64,000 nt of DNA, taken from positions 1,240,001 to 1,304,000 of the forward strand of contig NZ_JAZHOH010000001.1 of assembly GCF_040419245.1 (NCBI RefSeq). The letters are read 5' to 3'. The notes under the pieces were generated by a model. It was not told the origin of the DNA and did not search any database. It saw only the letters and a program-made list of their open reading frames with translations. A program made the position numbers and the translations under genes. This DNA comes from Ewingella sp. CoE-038-23. Lineage in GTDB: Bacteria; Pseudomonadota; Gammaproteobacteria; Enterobacterales; Enterobacteriaceae. Shown here piece after piece: positions 1-8,639 of the stretch (positions are counted from its first letter, which is position 1; the number at the start of each line of letters is the position of its first letter).

Positions 1-249
1 CGCTGTCCGGCCATCTATCTTCTCGCTAACGGCGAGCAGCAGGTGCTGGCCGACAAGCAGGAGTTCACCGATGTCGATCTGCCTGACAGTAAAGACGTCG
101 CCACCACCGTCGCCTTCACTAACGCGTGTTTGCGAGGGGAGCGTGCTATCCCGCAGGCATTGCTCAATCAGCTTATCTGTTGTCTGGTCGGGGCGGGGGT
201 CTCGGCAGATATGGCGGAGGCCAAGATGATTATTGAACAGGTGTTTTAG
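1..249 (+). CDS. C-terminal fragment of an unrecognised protein
   Basis: The reading frame is open from base 1 to a TAG at 247-249, so the gene begins outside the window and only about 82 C-terminal residues are visible. The fragment has no transmembrane stretch and no motif I can name. It ends in a short helix-like tail rich in Ala, Met, Ile and Glu. Codon use is ordinary for the neighbourhood. A perfect 24-bp palindrome follows 9 bp after the stop and may end its transcript. I do not recognise the family. An internal GTG at 43 could look like a start, but the open frame upstream argues against it. Confidence 0.6.
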   Translation, partial: RCPAIYLLANGEQQVLADKQEFTDVDLPDSKDVATTVAFTNACLRGERAIPQALLNQLICCLVGAGVSADMAEAKMIIEQVF

Positions 250-258
250 GGGGCTTTT

Positions 259-282
259 CTCCTCCCCTAATTAGGGGAGGAG
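259..282. repeat. Perfect 24-bp C/G-run palindrome
   Basis: The arms CTCCTCCCCTAA and TTAGGGGAGGAG are perfectly complementary, with no loop. The site lies just after the stop of the first partial gene. No clear T run follows, so it is a poor classical terminator. It closely resembles the C/G-run hairpins in the middle of the three large bipartite elements of this window (for example 5914-5936 and 62022-62040), and may be a solo relic of one. Confidence 0.6.
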
Positions 283-423
283 CAGAACAGCTTTCGACTT
301 AGATTTTGCGTTTCTGCCCATAAATCTACCCATCTCCATCCTGAAAAGGTAAAATACTCGTTATTAATCATTTCCCTTATGATTTTACTCATTTTTTTAA
401 AAATAATTTAACGAGATAAATAC

Positions 424-765
424 ATGGAAAAGTTACCCAATTGCCCGGCTTGTAGTTCTGAATTCACATGGCAGGACGGCGCGATGCTCAATTGCCCTGA
501 ATGTGGACATGTTTGGTCTTTGGAAGGGGATGCCGATGCTCAGGACGACGCGCTGGTGGTAGTTGATGCCAACGGTAACACGCTGGTGGACGGCGACTCG
601 GTGACCGTCATTAAAGATCTCAAAGTAAAAGGCAGCTCGTCGATGCTCAAGATTGGCACCAAAGTGAAAAGCATCCGTTTGTGCGAAGGTGACCACAATA
701 TTGACTGCAAAATTGACGGATTTGGTCAGATGAAACTCAAATCTGAGTTCGTGAAGAAAAACTAA
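424..765 (+). CDS. yjdM: YjdM/PhnA family zinc-ribbon protein
   Basis: This 113-residue protein belongs to the PhnA/YjdM family, small soluble proteins whose cellular role is not settled despite the old name 'alkylphosphonate utilisation protein'. An N-terminal zinc ribbon is visible: Cys8-x2-Cys11 and Cys24-x2-Cys27, the second pair in the sequence CPECGH. A small beta-rich domain follows, with the family pattern DANGN, LVDGDSV and [11 protein letters not shown]. Length matches the family (about 110). The start is the ATG at 424, preceded by a GAG-containing ribosome-binding site. It stands alone, with about 110 bp to the next gene. Family assignment is firm, function is not. Confidence 0.92.
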   Translation: MEKLPNCPACSSEFTWQDGAMLNCPECGHVWSLEGDADAQDDALVVVDANGNTLVDGDSVTVIKDLKVKGSSSMLKIGTKVKSIRLCEGDHNIDCKIDGFGQMKLKSEFVKKN

Positions 766-877
766 GCTTTCCTGCCTCACATCCTCGTAACAACCGCGGT
801 TCTCTCATGTCGACAGAACCGCCGTCTAAACATACACTCAATGCATAATCTCGTTACCTATCAATAGAGAAGACTGC

Positions 878-2740
878 ATGAAAAAGGCTCAAGACTATTT
901 TAATGCCCTAAATCACGATTATCTGCAGGTGCACAAGGCCAAAGAAGAACTTTTCTGGCAGAACTACATGGGAACTGGCGATGAAAACGTGTCGGCAGAC
1001 TTCGCGGCAGCAGAGACTGCCCACAAGCGTTTTATCTCTGAATCCCGCCGGTTGGGCGAATTGCGCGAGCATATTGCCTCGCTGGAAAAACTGACTCTCG
1101 ACGAAGAGGGCAAGGCGCTGCTGCACGGCCTGCAGGGCTGGTATCGCTTCTTTGACTGCAACACTATTGAAGACCCACAGGCGCAGGCGCTGCTGGATGA
1201 AATCATTCAGGCCGAATCCGCGCTGTTCGCCAAGCGCAAGGCGCACCGCCTGACCCATATCAATGCCAAAGGCGAGCGGGTGAATGCTTCTCTCGGCGAG
1301 CTGTTAACCAATCAGGCTAACAACGAAAATGAGGCTTACCGCCGCAGTTCCCAGACCGCGCTGCGCGAGTTGGAAGAGTGGCTGCTGCACAACGGCTTCC
1401 CAGAGCTGGTTGGCCTGCGTAACCGTTTTGCCCGCCAGTTGGGCTACCGCAACTATTTCGATTATAAGGTGAACAAAACCGAGCGTATGACGCCGGAACA
1501 GCTGTTCGCCATTCTGGATCGCTTCGAAGAGCAGACCCGCGAAGGCAACGTGCGCAGCCTGAATGAGCTGGTCGCGCGTAAGGGCGATGGCGCCCTGCTG
1601 CCGTGGAACATTCGTTTTGCCAGCGCCGGAGACGTCACTCGCCAGCTTGACCCTTATTTCCCGTTTGCCGACTCGCTGCGCCGCTGGATTGATAGCTTTA
1701 AACGCCTGCATATCGACTTCCAGGGTGCCGAAATGCAGCTCGACCTGCTGGTGCGCGAAGGCAAGTATGAAAATGGCTTTATGCACAGCCCGGTGCCAAC
1801 CTTCTATGACAACGGCGACTGGGTTTCTGGCGTGATCAACTTCACCAGCCTCGCCAAGCCAGACCAAGTGGGAAGCGGCAGCAGCGGCCTGAACACGCTG
1901 TTCCACGAGGGCGGCCACGCGGCGCATTTCGCTAATATTCGCCAGAACGCGCCGTGCTTCTCGCAGGAGTTCCCGCCGACCTCCATGGCCTACGCCGAAA
2001 CCCAGTCTATGTTCTGCGACAGCCTGCTGGAAGATGCCGACTGGCTAAAGCGTTACGCGAAGAATGCTCAGGGCGAGTCGGTGCCGGATACCCTCATCCA
2101 CGACAGCATCGCGGCCCGCCAGCCAATGCGCGCCTTTAATGAGCGTCACATTCTGCTGGTGCCCTATTTTGAATGGCAGCTCTACCAGTGGCCGGACGAA
2201 AAGCGCACGCCGGAAGCCATTCTGGCGCTGGCGCGCGATGTCGAAACTCACATTTTGGGTGTCACCGGCAGCCCGCGGCCTACCATGGCTATTCCTCACT
2301 TGTTATCGATGGAATCTGCCTGTTCCTATCAGGGCTACCTGTTGGCGCTGATGGCCGTCGAGCAAACCCGCGCCTTCTTCCTTAAACGCGATGGCTATCT
2401 GACGGATAATCCGGCCATCGGCCCGGATTTAGCCAAGCATTACTGGACGCCGGGCAACAGCATTAGCCATGACGAAACCCTGCGTAATCTCACCGGCGAG
2501 GGTTTCAACCCTGATTATCTGGCGGAAGCTTGCAACCAAACCGTGGCAGCGGCGTGGGAAGAGGCGCAGCAGACCATGAAAGCCGCGGCGCAGCGCGAAC
2601 AGCCGGCGGCGGATTTCGATCTGAATGCGCATATTCGCGTAGTGGACGGCAAACGCGTGTTAGCTGACAGCGCCGACGGCGACGAAGCCATGTGCCAGGA
2701 CTTTGCCGATTTCGTGCAACAGACCTATTTTCATAAGTAA
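878..2740 (+). CDS. M3 family metallopeptidase (oligoendopeptidase-like)
   Basis: A 620-residue cytoplasmic zinc peptidase of the M3 (thimet oligopeptidase / PepF) family, expected to cut short peptides. The zinc-binding motif is HEGGH, with His343, Glu344 and His347, followed by AAHFANIRQ. The third ligand should be a Glu about 25 residues on, where SMAYAETQSMFCDS supplies a candidate. The N-terminal half is helical and charged, as in M3 enzymes. There is no signal peptide. The start ATG at 878 has an AGAGAAG ribosome-binding site. A good intrinsic terminator follows at 2756. It is not the E. coli Dcp or PrlC type (both longer); the exact substrate cannot be read from sequence. Confidence 0.88.
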   Translation: MKKAQDYFNALNHDYLQVHKAKEELFWQNYMGTGDENVSADFAAAETAHKRFISESRRLGELREHIASLEKLTLDEEGKALLHGLQGWYRFFDCNTIEDPQAQALLDEIIQAESALFAKRKAHRLTHINAKGERVNASLGELLTNQANNENEAYRRSSQTALRELEEWLLHNGFPELVGLRNRFARQLGYRNYFDYKVNKTERMTPEQLFAILDRFEEQTREGNVRSLNELVARKGDGALLPWNIRFASAGDVTRQLDPYFPFADSLRRWIDSFKRLHIDFQGAEMQLDLLVREGKYENGFMHSPVPTFYDNGDWVSGVINFTSLAKPDQVGSGSSGLNTLFHEGGHAAHFANIRQNAPCFSQEFPPTSMAYAETQSMFCDSLLEDADWLKRYAKNAQGESVPDTLIHDSIAARQPMRAFNERHILLVPYFEWQLYQWPDEKRTPEAILALARDVETHILGVTGSPRPTMAIPHLLSMESACSYQGYLLALMAVEQTRAFFLKRDGYLTDNPAIGPDLAKHYWTPGNSISHDETLRNLTGEGFNPDYLAEACNQTVAAAWEEAQQTMKAAAQREQPAADFDLNAHIRVVDGKRVLADSADGDEAMCQDFADFVQQTYFHK

Positions 2741-2755
2741 GGCTTCGCGATAGAC

Positions 2756-2792
2756 AACCGCTATCGGTCGCTCGGCTGATGGCGGTTTTTTT
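2756..2792 (+). terminator. Intrinsic terminator of the M3 peptidase gene
   Basis: A 10-bp stem (AACCGCTATC with GATGGCGGTT, one G-U pair) with a 12-nt loop is followed by a run of seven T. It lies 16 bp after the peptidase stop codon. Confidence 0.8.
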
Positions 2793-2912
2793 ACGTCCGG
2801 CAGAGAGGGGCAGTTTGTGGTATCTTACGCGCCAGAAATTTTTAATCCTTTGTGAAAGCCATTCGTTTTCAGAAATAGTTCGTTTATCAAACAATACCGG
2901 AGAGTCATTCAG

Positions 2913-3881
2913 GTGGAACAAAAGAAAATCTTCCCGCAGGAAAAAAGCGGCCTGCACCCGCGTAACCGCCACCGTAGCCGCTATGACTTCCCGGCCCTGA
3001 TTGCCAGCAGCCCGGAGCTTGGCCCGTTCGTTTCTGAAAACAAATGGGGCGATTTGTCAGTAGACTTCGCCGATCCGCAGGCAGTCAAAGCGCTCAACCG
3101 CGCGCTGCTGCGTCACTTCTATCAGATTGAAAACTGGGATATCCCTGCTGATTATCTCTGCCCGCCAATCCCAGGCCGCGCGGATTACATTCACCATTTG
3201 GCTGATTTGCTGGCAAGCAGCAACAATGGCGAGATCCCGAAAGGCAAGGATCTGGCGATTTTGGATATCGGCGTGGGTGCCAACTGCATCTACCCAATCA
3301 TTGGTTTGCGCGAATACGGATGGCGCTTTACTGCCAGTGAGATTGACGCCACTTCCATGGCCGCCGCCAAGAAGATTGTTGCTACCAACCCGCAGCTGAC
3401 CAATCAGGTGCGTTTCCGCCTGCAGTCTAAGCCGCAGCGCATTTTCGATACCATTATTCGTCACGACGAGCGCTACGACGCGGTGCTGTGCAATCCGCCA
3501 TTCCACGGTTCTGCCGAGGAAGCCGCAGGTAGCAGCCAGCGTAAACGCCAAAATCTTGGCCTCGATCGCCGCGCCGGAAACAAAGCTGAACTGAACTTCG
3601 GCGGCCAGCACAACGAGCTGTGGTGCGAAGGGGGCGAAGAAGCTTTCGTGGTGCGCATGGCGGAAGAGAGCGCCGAGAAGCGCACTAACTGCCTGTGGTT
3701 CACGGTCTTAGTGTCGAAGAAAACCACCTTGCCACTGCTGTATGAAGCTTTGGAAGAGCTGGAAGCGACGGACGTTCGCACCATAGAAATGACTCAGGGG
3801 AATAAAATCAGCCGCTTCGTGGCCTGGACTTTCCTCACCCCTTGGCAGCAAAAAAGCTGGGCAGGAAAGCGTTGGGGCTAA
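2913..3881 (+). CDS. rlmF: 23S rRNA m6A1618 methyltransferase RlmF
   Basis: RlmF (YbiN) transfers a methyl group from S-adenosylmethionine to N6 of adenine 1618 of 23S rRNA. The 322-residue protein shows the SAM-binding motif LDIGVGANCIYP around residue 115 and the N6-adenine methyltransferase motif NPPF at residues 194-197. Length is close to the E. coli protein (308). The start is a GTG at 2913 with a CGGAGAG ribosome-binding site. The N-terminus is basic (KKSGLHPRNRHRSRYDF), as in RlmF relatives. Gene order rlmF then ybiO and glnQPH is the E. coli order, though here a chemoreceptor gene and a repeat element separate rlmF from ybiO. Confidence 0.95.
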   Translation: MEQKKIFPQEKSGLHPRNRHRSRYDFPALIASSPELGPFVSENKWGDLSVDFADPQAVKALNRALLRHFYQIENWDIPADYLCPPIPGRADYIHHLADLLASSNNGEIPKGKDLAILDIGVGANCIYPIIGLREYGWRFTASEIDATSMAAAKKIVATNPQLTNQVRFRLQSKPQRIFDTIIRHDERYDAVLCNPPFHGSAEEAAGSSQRKRQNLGLDRRAGNKAELNFGGQHNELWCEGGEEAFVVRMAEESAEKRTNCLWFTVLVSKKTTLPLLYEALEELEATDVRTIEMTQGNKISRFVAWTFLTPWQQKSWAGKRWG

Positions 3882-4194
3882 TCTAACGCCTTGTTTCTTC
3901 CCCGCATTTAATTAGCCTGATACGGATTAATGTGTCAGGCTAAAAAAAATCCTAGCGACCCCTTCCTTTTTTAGTAGTTTAAATTATGATTAATTCATAA
4001 TAAGAACAGTTCACTTTGTCACCAGTGAAATTATTCATCGCGTTAGGTTTTTACTTTTATCTTTTTTTCTAGCAGCCTCCCAATACACCGACCCAGGGCG
4101 AAGCTAAATGTAAATTTACAATCTTTGTAGATTTTAACGTTCAGCGCACGTGTTATTTCCTTATTCACGTAATCAGCCACAGGGTCTCTGCACT
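3882..4194. other. Intergenic gap after rlmF, with one inverted repeat
   Basis: This 313-bp A/T-rich gap holds a 9-bp inverted repeat, TTAGCCTGA at 3912-3920 and TCAGGCTAA at 3935-3943, followed by eight A on the + strand. Neither strand shows a T run directly after the stem, so it is not a textbook terminator for rlmF. The remainder should contain the promoter of the next gene, but I see no convincing sigma-70 pair. No gene is visible. Confidence 0.5.
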
Positions 4195-5490
4195 ATGCAA
4201 CTTTTCACTCATCAATTCAGCACGGCATGGCGTGATAAATTCTCTGCACTCTCGCAAGCCGTTCCCATGATCGTCTTCACCCCGCAGGGTATTGTTACCG
4301 AGGCAAATAGCCTATTTCTCAACACCATAGGTTATACCCGTGATGAGGTGGTTGGGCAGCCCCACAAGATATTCTGCACCCCGGAGTTCGTTGCCAGTGA
4401 TGCTTATCGGCTGCACTGGCAAGGGCTACAGCAGGGCAAGTCTGTCAGCGGCAATATTAAACGCCTGCATAAAAACGGCTCTCTTATTTGGTTAGAAGCG
4501 ACGTACGTCCCCGTTTTAAATAAACAAGGGAAGGTGGTTGAGATAATTAAAATAGCCAGTGATGTGACTGATCGTATTAACGAATCGCACGATCATCATG
4601 GCTTATTAGAAGCAATCGACCGCTCCATGGCTTTGATAACCTTTACCCCTGAAGGCAATATTCTTTCCGCCAATGCCAACTTTATAAAAGTCATGGGATA
4701 TTCACTGAACCATATTCAGGGAAAATCCCACGCGATGTTTTGCCTGCCCGATTGGCGAGACTCCAACGATTACCGTTCACACTGGCAGCGCCTGAAAAAA
4801 GGTGAGTTTATCCTCGGCCGTTTCGAGCGAGTGAATAGCCGTGGGCAGAGCGTATGGCTGGAAGCCAGCTACAACCCGGTGATGGACGATGAAGGCAAAG
4901 TGGTGAAAGTGGTAAAAATCGCCCAAGACATCACGGTGCAAATGAACCAGCAGCGCCAGCAGGAAAATATGATGACTCACGTCCACGAGTTGTCGCTAAA
5001 TACCGATAAAACGGCCGCGCAGGGCGTGACTATCGTGCAAAAAGCGGTAGAGGATATGCAGGAAGTTGAAGCACTTGCCAAGCGCACGGCGGACATTATC
5101 AGCCAGCTGGGTCAAACCTCTGAACGCATTGGTGAGATGGTCGATACCATACGCCGAATCTCTTCACAGACCAATTTATTGGCGATTAACGCCACTATCG
5201 AAGCTGCCCACGCCGGGGAACAGGGCCGCGGATTCGCCGTGGTAGCAGGCGAAGTCCGTTCGCTTGCCGACCAATCACGCAAAGCCGCCGTTGAAATTGA
5301 TCAACTCACGCAAAGCATCCGCGACGGCGTGATGGCCGCCATCGACGGCATGGGGAACTGCGTGAGTCGCGCAGGTGGCGGAGTAACGCTAAGCCGCAAC
5401 GCCGGTGAGGTCATCAATCAGGTGAATCTCGGCATGCAGGATTTGGTAAGGATGATGGCGGGAGTGGGGGCAAGCCCCAAAGCCCACTAA
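4195..5490 (+). CDS. Soluble two-PAS methyl-accepting chemotaxis-type protein (BdlA-like)
   Basis: A 431-residue signalling protein with two PAS domains in tandem (roughly residues 15-130 and 135-255) followed by a methyl-accepting chemotaxis signalling domain (about 265-425). Each PAS domain ends in the PAC-type pattern W-L-E-A-x-Y followed by I-A-x-D-V/I-T. The conserved hairpin tip is visible as [20 protein letters not shown]. No transmembrane segment or signal peptide is present, so it should be cytoplasmic, like Pseudomonas BdlA and other soluble receptors. The domain order matches BdlA, which has two PAS domains plus an MCP domain. I chose the ATG at 4195, preceded by AGGG; a GTG at 4150 would add 15 residues. 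The C-terminal tail is short and ends about 25 bp before a large repeat element. Confidence 0.88.
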   Translation: MQLFTHQFSTAWRDKFSALSQAVPMIVFTPQGIVTEANSLFLNTIGYTRDEVVGQPHKIFCTPEFVASDAYRLHWQGLQQGKSVSGNIKRLHKNGSLIWLEATYVPVLNKQGKVVEIIKIASDVTDRINESHDHHGLLEAIDRSMALITFTPEGNILSANANFIKVMGYSLNHIQGKSHAMFCLPDWRDSNDYRSHWQRLKKGEFILGRFERVNSRGQSVWLEASYNPVMDDEGKVVKVVKIAQDITVQMNQQRQQENMMTHVHELSLNTDKTAAQGVTIVQKAVEDMQEVEALAKRTADIISQLGQTSERIGEMVDTIRRISSQTNLLAINATIEAAHAGEQGRGFAVVAGEVRSLADQSRKAAVEIDQLTQSIRDGVMAAIDGMGNCVSRAGGGVTLSRNAGEVINQVNLGMQDLVRMMAGVGASPKAH

Positions 5491-5513
5491 TACCTCGTGT
5501 TGCCACACGATCT

Positions 5514-6226
5514 CAAGGTCAAAACCGTGGGCGTCGGCCAACACCTGCTTCTTAAATTCAAATTCAAAACCGTGGGCACCGGCCCACACCGGCAAGGGGG
5601 CGGCCAGTCGCCGCCGCCCCCTTGACCCCCGGGCTTTTCAACTGCGCGCTCCGCTCGCTGGGCGGACGTGTTTCAGGGATTTCTGTTATCCACCGCAAAA
5701 TGTCGCCGCTTAGGCGGTGCCTTCGCTTCAGGCTTCGAGCCTTGGGTCTCGAACCGTTCGCTCAGCGCCATTTTTGACTGCGGTTTTGAGAAATCTCAAC
5801 CGTACCGTTTCAGTGGAGTGCTGTTCTGCTCCTCCCCCTGGCAAGGGGGAGGCAGGGAGGGGGTATTGCCGAAAAAATCAGTGGTTTATGTGAGAAATGC
5901 CCCACCCCAACCATCCCCTAAATAGGGGAGGGAGCAAGGCAAAATAACTGAAATGGTACGGTCGAAATGCCAGCAGGTCGCGTTCAGAAGTGACGCCGAA
6001 TGAATGGTTCGAGACCCAAGGCTCGAAGCCTGAAATTCGGGAACCGCCTAAGCGGCGGCACTTCGCGACGATCACTGAGGTAGCTGAAACACGTCCATCC
6101 CAACCCTGCGAAGCCTCGATCTACCAGCAACAAAAAAACGCAGGATTCCAAAGGGTTTCGTTTAAAACCCTTTGGGCCAGTTTGCGTGGCAACGCAAGGT
6201 TTTGGCGGTGTGGCGGCAGCGCACGG
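5514..6226 (-). repeat. Bipartite inverted intergenic element, copy A
   Basis: A ~710-bp non-coding element filling the gap between two convergent genes. The left arm (about 5640-5812) and right arm (about 5950-6125) are inverted relatives. Both contain the 12-bp palindromic core CCGCTTAGGCGG or its complement (5706-5717 and 6044-6055), both have a TGTTTCAG box on the outer side, and both have a GTCTCGAACC-type box on the inner side. The two arms are not identical: the left one is the 'type II' version (CACCGCAAAATGTCG before the core), the right one 'type I' (CGCGAAGTGCCG). The centre has C/G-run hairpins (5829-5852, 5914-5936). The outer ends carry stem-loops at 5594-5624 and 6147-6177 plus CCGTGGGC/GCCCACACCGG hairpins. 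Orientation is opposite to copies B and C. Confidence 0.85.
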
Positions 6227-6234
6227 AAAAGTTT

Positions 6235-8481
6235 CTATGGCTTTTCAAAGCCATCCCCCACAGCTTTAGGAGGCTCCTCCGTAAACACCCTCATTGCTTG
6301 CTTCGGCATGCTAATCCCCGCCTTCTGGAAGTGGATCTTCACCAGCCGGTCAAGCGCATACTGCACGTTCCACTGCTCCAGCGCTTTAGTGCGGATCAGC
6401 ACGCGGACGCTGAAGGACTGGTCGCCTAGCTCGACTACGCCCTGATAGATTGGCTCGCCGAGCAGGGAGCCTTTAACACTCTCATCCTGCTTCAAGGCTT
6501 CTACGGCTTCGGCCAGTACGGCATTGACCTGGTCGACATCTTCATCGCGGCCTACGCGGTAGCTGGCGCGGTATACGCCGAACTCGCGCTCGTAGTTCGA
6601 CAGCGTGGTTATCGAAGAGTAAGGGACAATGTGGTACACGCCATAAATGTCGCGCAGGCCGATGGAGCGAATGGTCATGCGCTCCACCGTGCCGCTAATC
6701 CCCATTACCGTGACGTATTCCCCAGTATTCATCCCATTCTCGAACTGAATGAATACGCCGGTGATCACGTCTTTCACCAATGTCTGGGCACCGAAGCTGA
6801 TGGCTAAGCCGAGTGCCCCAGCACCGGCAAGCAGGGGCGCGATGTTTAACCCTATTTGCGACAGCATGATCATAATGGTGATGGTGCAAATTACGATGGC
6901 CAGCACGTTGCGGAACAGCGTCAGCAGGGTGCGTTCGCGGGCGCTTGGGCGTGAGCCGTTACTCAGCTCCAGCGCCAGGCGGTGCTCGATAATACTGGCG
7001 AGCAGGGTCCATGACACGATGGCGAAGAACAGAATAAACAGAATATGGGTCACGCCACCCACCACTTGTTGCCCGCCCTCGGTGGCCAGCCAGTGGTGAA
7101 GATTGAATATCTGCCACGCATCCAGTAGGGAGAGGGTGACGGACAGTACCACCAGAACGCGGAGGATTTTCAGCCCGCTGGGAATATAGGAGTTGATGCG
7201 CTTTTGCAGCATCGGGTAGCGGCGGTTGATGTCATCGGGCAGGGTGATACGTTTTAAAATCCAGCGCGACAGCAGGCCGGAGATTAAGGCACCCAGCGCG
7301 ATGATAATCAGGCTCTTCACCGTGGCGGCCATCATAAAGGTCAGGCTGCCAGCGAAGTCGAACTGCGACAGGAAGAACAGCACCAAAAAGTAGCTGACGG
7401 CCAAAATATGCCAAATATGGCCCAGCGTTCTCAAGATCACGCTGAAAAAGGCCATCGAGCGTTCGGCCAGCAGGTTGAATTCCTGATGAATATTTTTGCG
7501 ATTGTGCAGAATCAGCCAGCTGGCGTAGAGAGTTAGAGCCAGCATCACGACAAAGTTCACCACGGCGGCGGCCGGGTAGTTAATCTGCGTGGCAACAATC
7601 GGCACGGCCACCATCAGAGCGTAACCAATCAGGCCGCTGACCCACGCCAGGCGGGTGTTCCAATAGCTGGCAGTCTTGTCGCGCAGCGGGAAGGGGCGCA
7701 GATAGTCGAAGTTGGGCGCGAAGAGTAAACGCAGTACCGCCTTGAAGAATTCAATTACCGCGAAGGCGCTGAGGAACAGCGCCTGCTGGCGAGCAATCAG
7801 CGCGCTGCCGCCATTCACATATTGAGTGAACAGGTTTCCGGCGGCCACGGTGAGCAGCAAAATGGCAATATCTATCGCAAAGGCACTCAGAATACTGGCA
7901 GGCAGTTGATACCAGTGCGCCTCTTTCAGACGAGCGTGGTGCCCCCATCGCCCCAGCCTTTTATACAGCGGGCTAACCAGAAAACGGATTAAGTGGAACA
8001 GGGCGAAGGTCACCACCACGGTCATCAGGAAATAGGAGAGCGCGTGAATAAAACGTTCGGCGTTGAAGGTGCGCTTTGGCCCGGAATCGATGGTTTCTTT
8101 GAGCTGCTCCACGCGCTGCATCACCTGTGAGGCATAGCGCTGGCTGGTGTCCACCAGACCATCAACCAGCGACACTTGCTCGGATTTTGGCTCGGCGGCG
8201 GGCTGTTGCTGCTCGCCAGACTGAGGCTTGGCGGCGTCGCGCAGGTGAGCAATCAGCTCGGCGCGAGATTTATCATCTTGCAAAATATCCGCCAGCGCAG
8301 CATAGGAGGCTTTCTGTTTATCAGCATCGCTGTTGGCAGCAGGCTGCGGGGCGGCGGCTTGTGTGGCGCTGCTGAACAGCGTCAACATCAGCATTAAGAA
8401 GGGCAAGACAAGCAATAAAGGGTTTTTATGTCTCTTGGATAATGGTCGTTGCGATAACGCGTTCCAGTCGTTATTCGGCAT
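6235..8481 (-). CDS. ybiO: Moderate-conductance mechanosensitive channel YbiO
   Basis: A large MscS-family channel (748 residues; E. coli YbiO 741) that opens under membrane tension to release solutes on osmotic down-shock. A signal peptide is visible at about residues 20-45 (LLLVLPFLMLMLTLFSS then ATQAAA). A periplasmic region follows, then roughly nine to eleven membrane segments. The MscS pore helix and beta domain lie at about 540-600 (GAGALGLAISFGAQTLVKD, then FIQFENGMNTGEYVTVMG). The start ATG is at 8481. It lies next to glnQ in the same direction, as in E. coli, but a strong terminator after glnQ (8588-8618) separates them. It converges on copy A of the repeat element, which begins right after its stop. 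Confidence 0.95.
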   Translation of the reverse strand: MPNNDWNALSQRPLSKRHKNPLLLVLPFLMLMLTLFSSATQAAAPQPAANSDADKQKASYAALADILQDDKSRAELIAHLRDAAKPQSGEQQQPAAEPKSEQVSLVDGLVDTSQRYASQVMQRVEQLKETIDSGPKRTFNAERFIHALSYFLMTVVVTFALFHLIRFLVSPLYKRLGRWGHHARLKEAHWYQLPASILSAFAIDIAILLLTVAAGNLFTQYVNGGSALIARQQALFLSAFAVIEFFKAVLRLLFAPNFDYLRPFPLRDKTASYWNTRLAWVSGLIGYALMVAVPIVATQINYPAAAVVNFVVMLALTLYASWLILHNRKNIHQEFNLLAERSMAFFSVILRTLGHIWHILAVSYFLVLFFLSQFDFAGSLTFMMAATVKSLIIIALGALISGLLSRWILKRITLPDDINRRYPMLQKRINSYIPSGLKILRVLVVLSVTLSLLDAWQIFNLHHWLATEGGQQVVGGVTHILFILFFAIVSWTLLASIIEHRLALELSNGSRPSARERTLLTLFRNVLAIVICTITIMIMLSQIGLNIAPLLAGAGALGLAISFGAQTLVKDVITGVFIQFENGMNTGEYVTVMGISGTVERMTIRSIGLRDIYGVYHIVPYSSITTLSNYEREFGVYRASYRVGRDEDVDQVNAVLAEAVEALKQDESVKGSLLGEPIYQGVVELGDQSFSVRVLIRTKALEQWNVQYALDRLVKIHFQKAGISMPKQAMRVFTEEPPKAVGDGFEKP

Positions 8482-8587
8482 TGTTCCTCACTTTTAAAGC
8501 TGCGGTTTATCGATGGATCTCATACAAGGAGCCGTTGGTGTTACAACAGTGTAGGGAATTTATGTCGCAGAGGGGGAGAAAGGGGGT

Positions 8588-8618
8588 AAAAAAAACGGAT
8601 ATCCGAGGATATCCGTTT
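8588..8618 (-). terminator. Intrinsic terminator of the glnHPQ operon
   Basis: A perfect 10-bp stem, ACGGATATCC and GGATATCCGT, with a 2-nt centre is followed on the minus strand by eight T. It lies 22 bp beyond the glnQ stop codon. Confidence 0.9.
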
Positions 8619-8639
8619 ATTCATTGAGCTTTGGTTGAA

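Noticed and set aside
3912..3943. Hairpin after rlmF as an intrinsic terminator
   Set aside because: The stem is followed by A, not T, on the + strand, and by no T run on the minus strand.
5514..6226. Insertion sequence carrying a transposase
   Set aside because: No frame of useful length or with a DDE or HUH pattern is present in any of the three copies.
5990..6445. A 151-residue reading frame across the right arm of element copy A and the ybiO end
   Set aside because: It lies in the repeat element and antisense to ybiO; similar frames at 5878-6075 and 61663-61878 arise from the same repeated DNA. They look like translation of the repeat, not real proteins.
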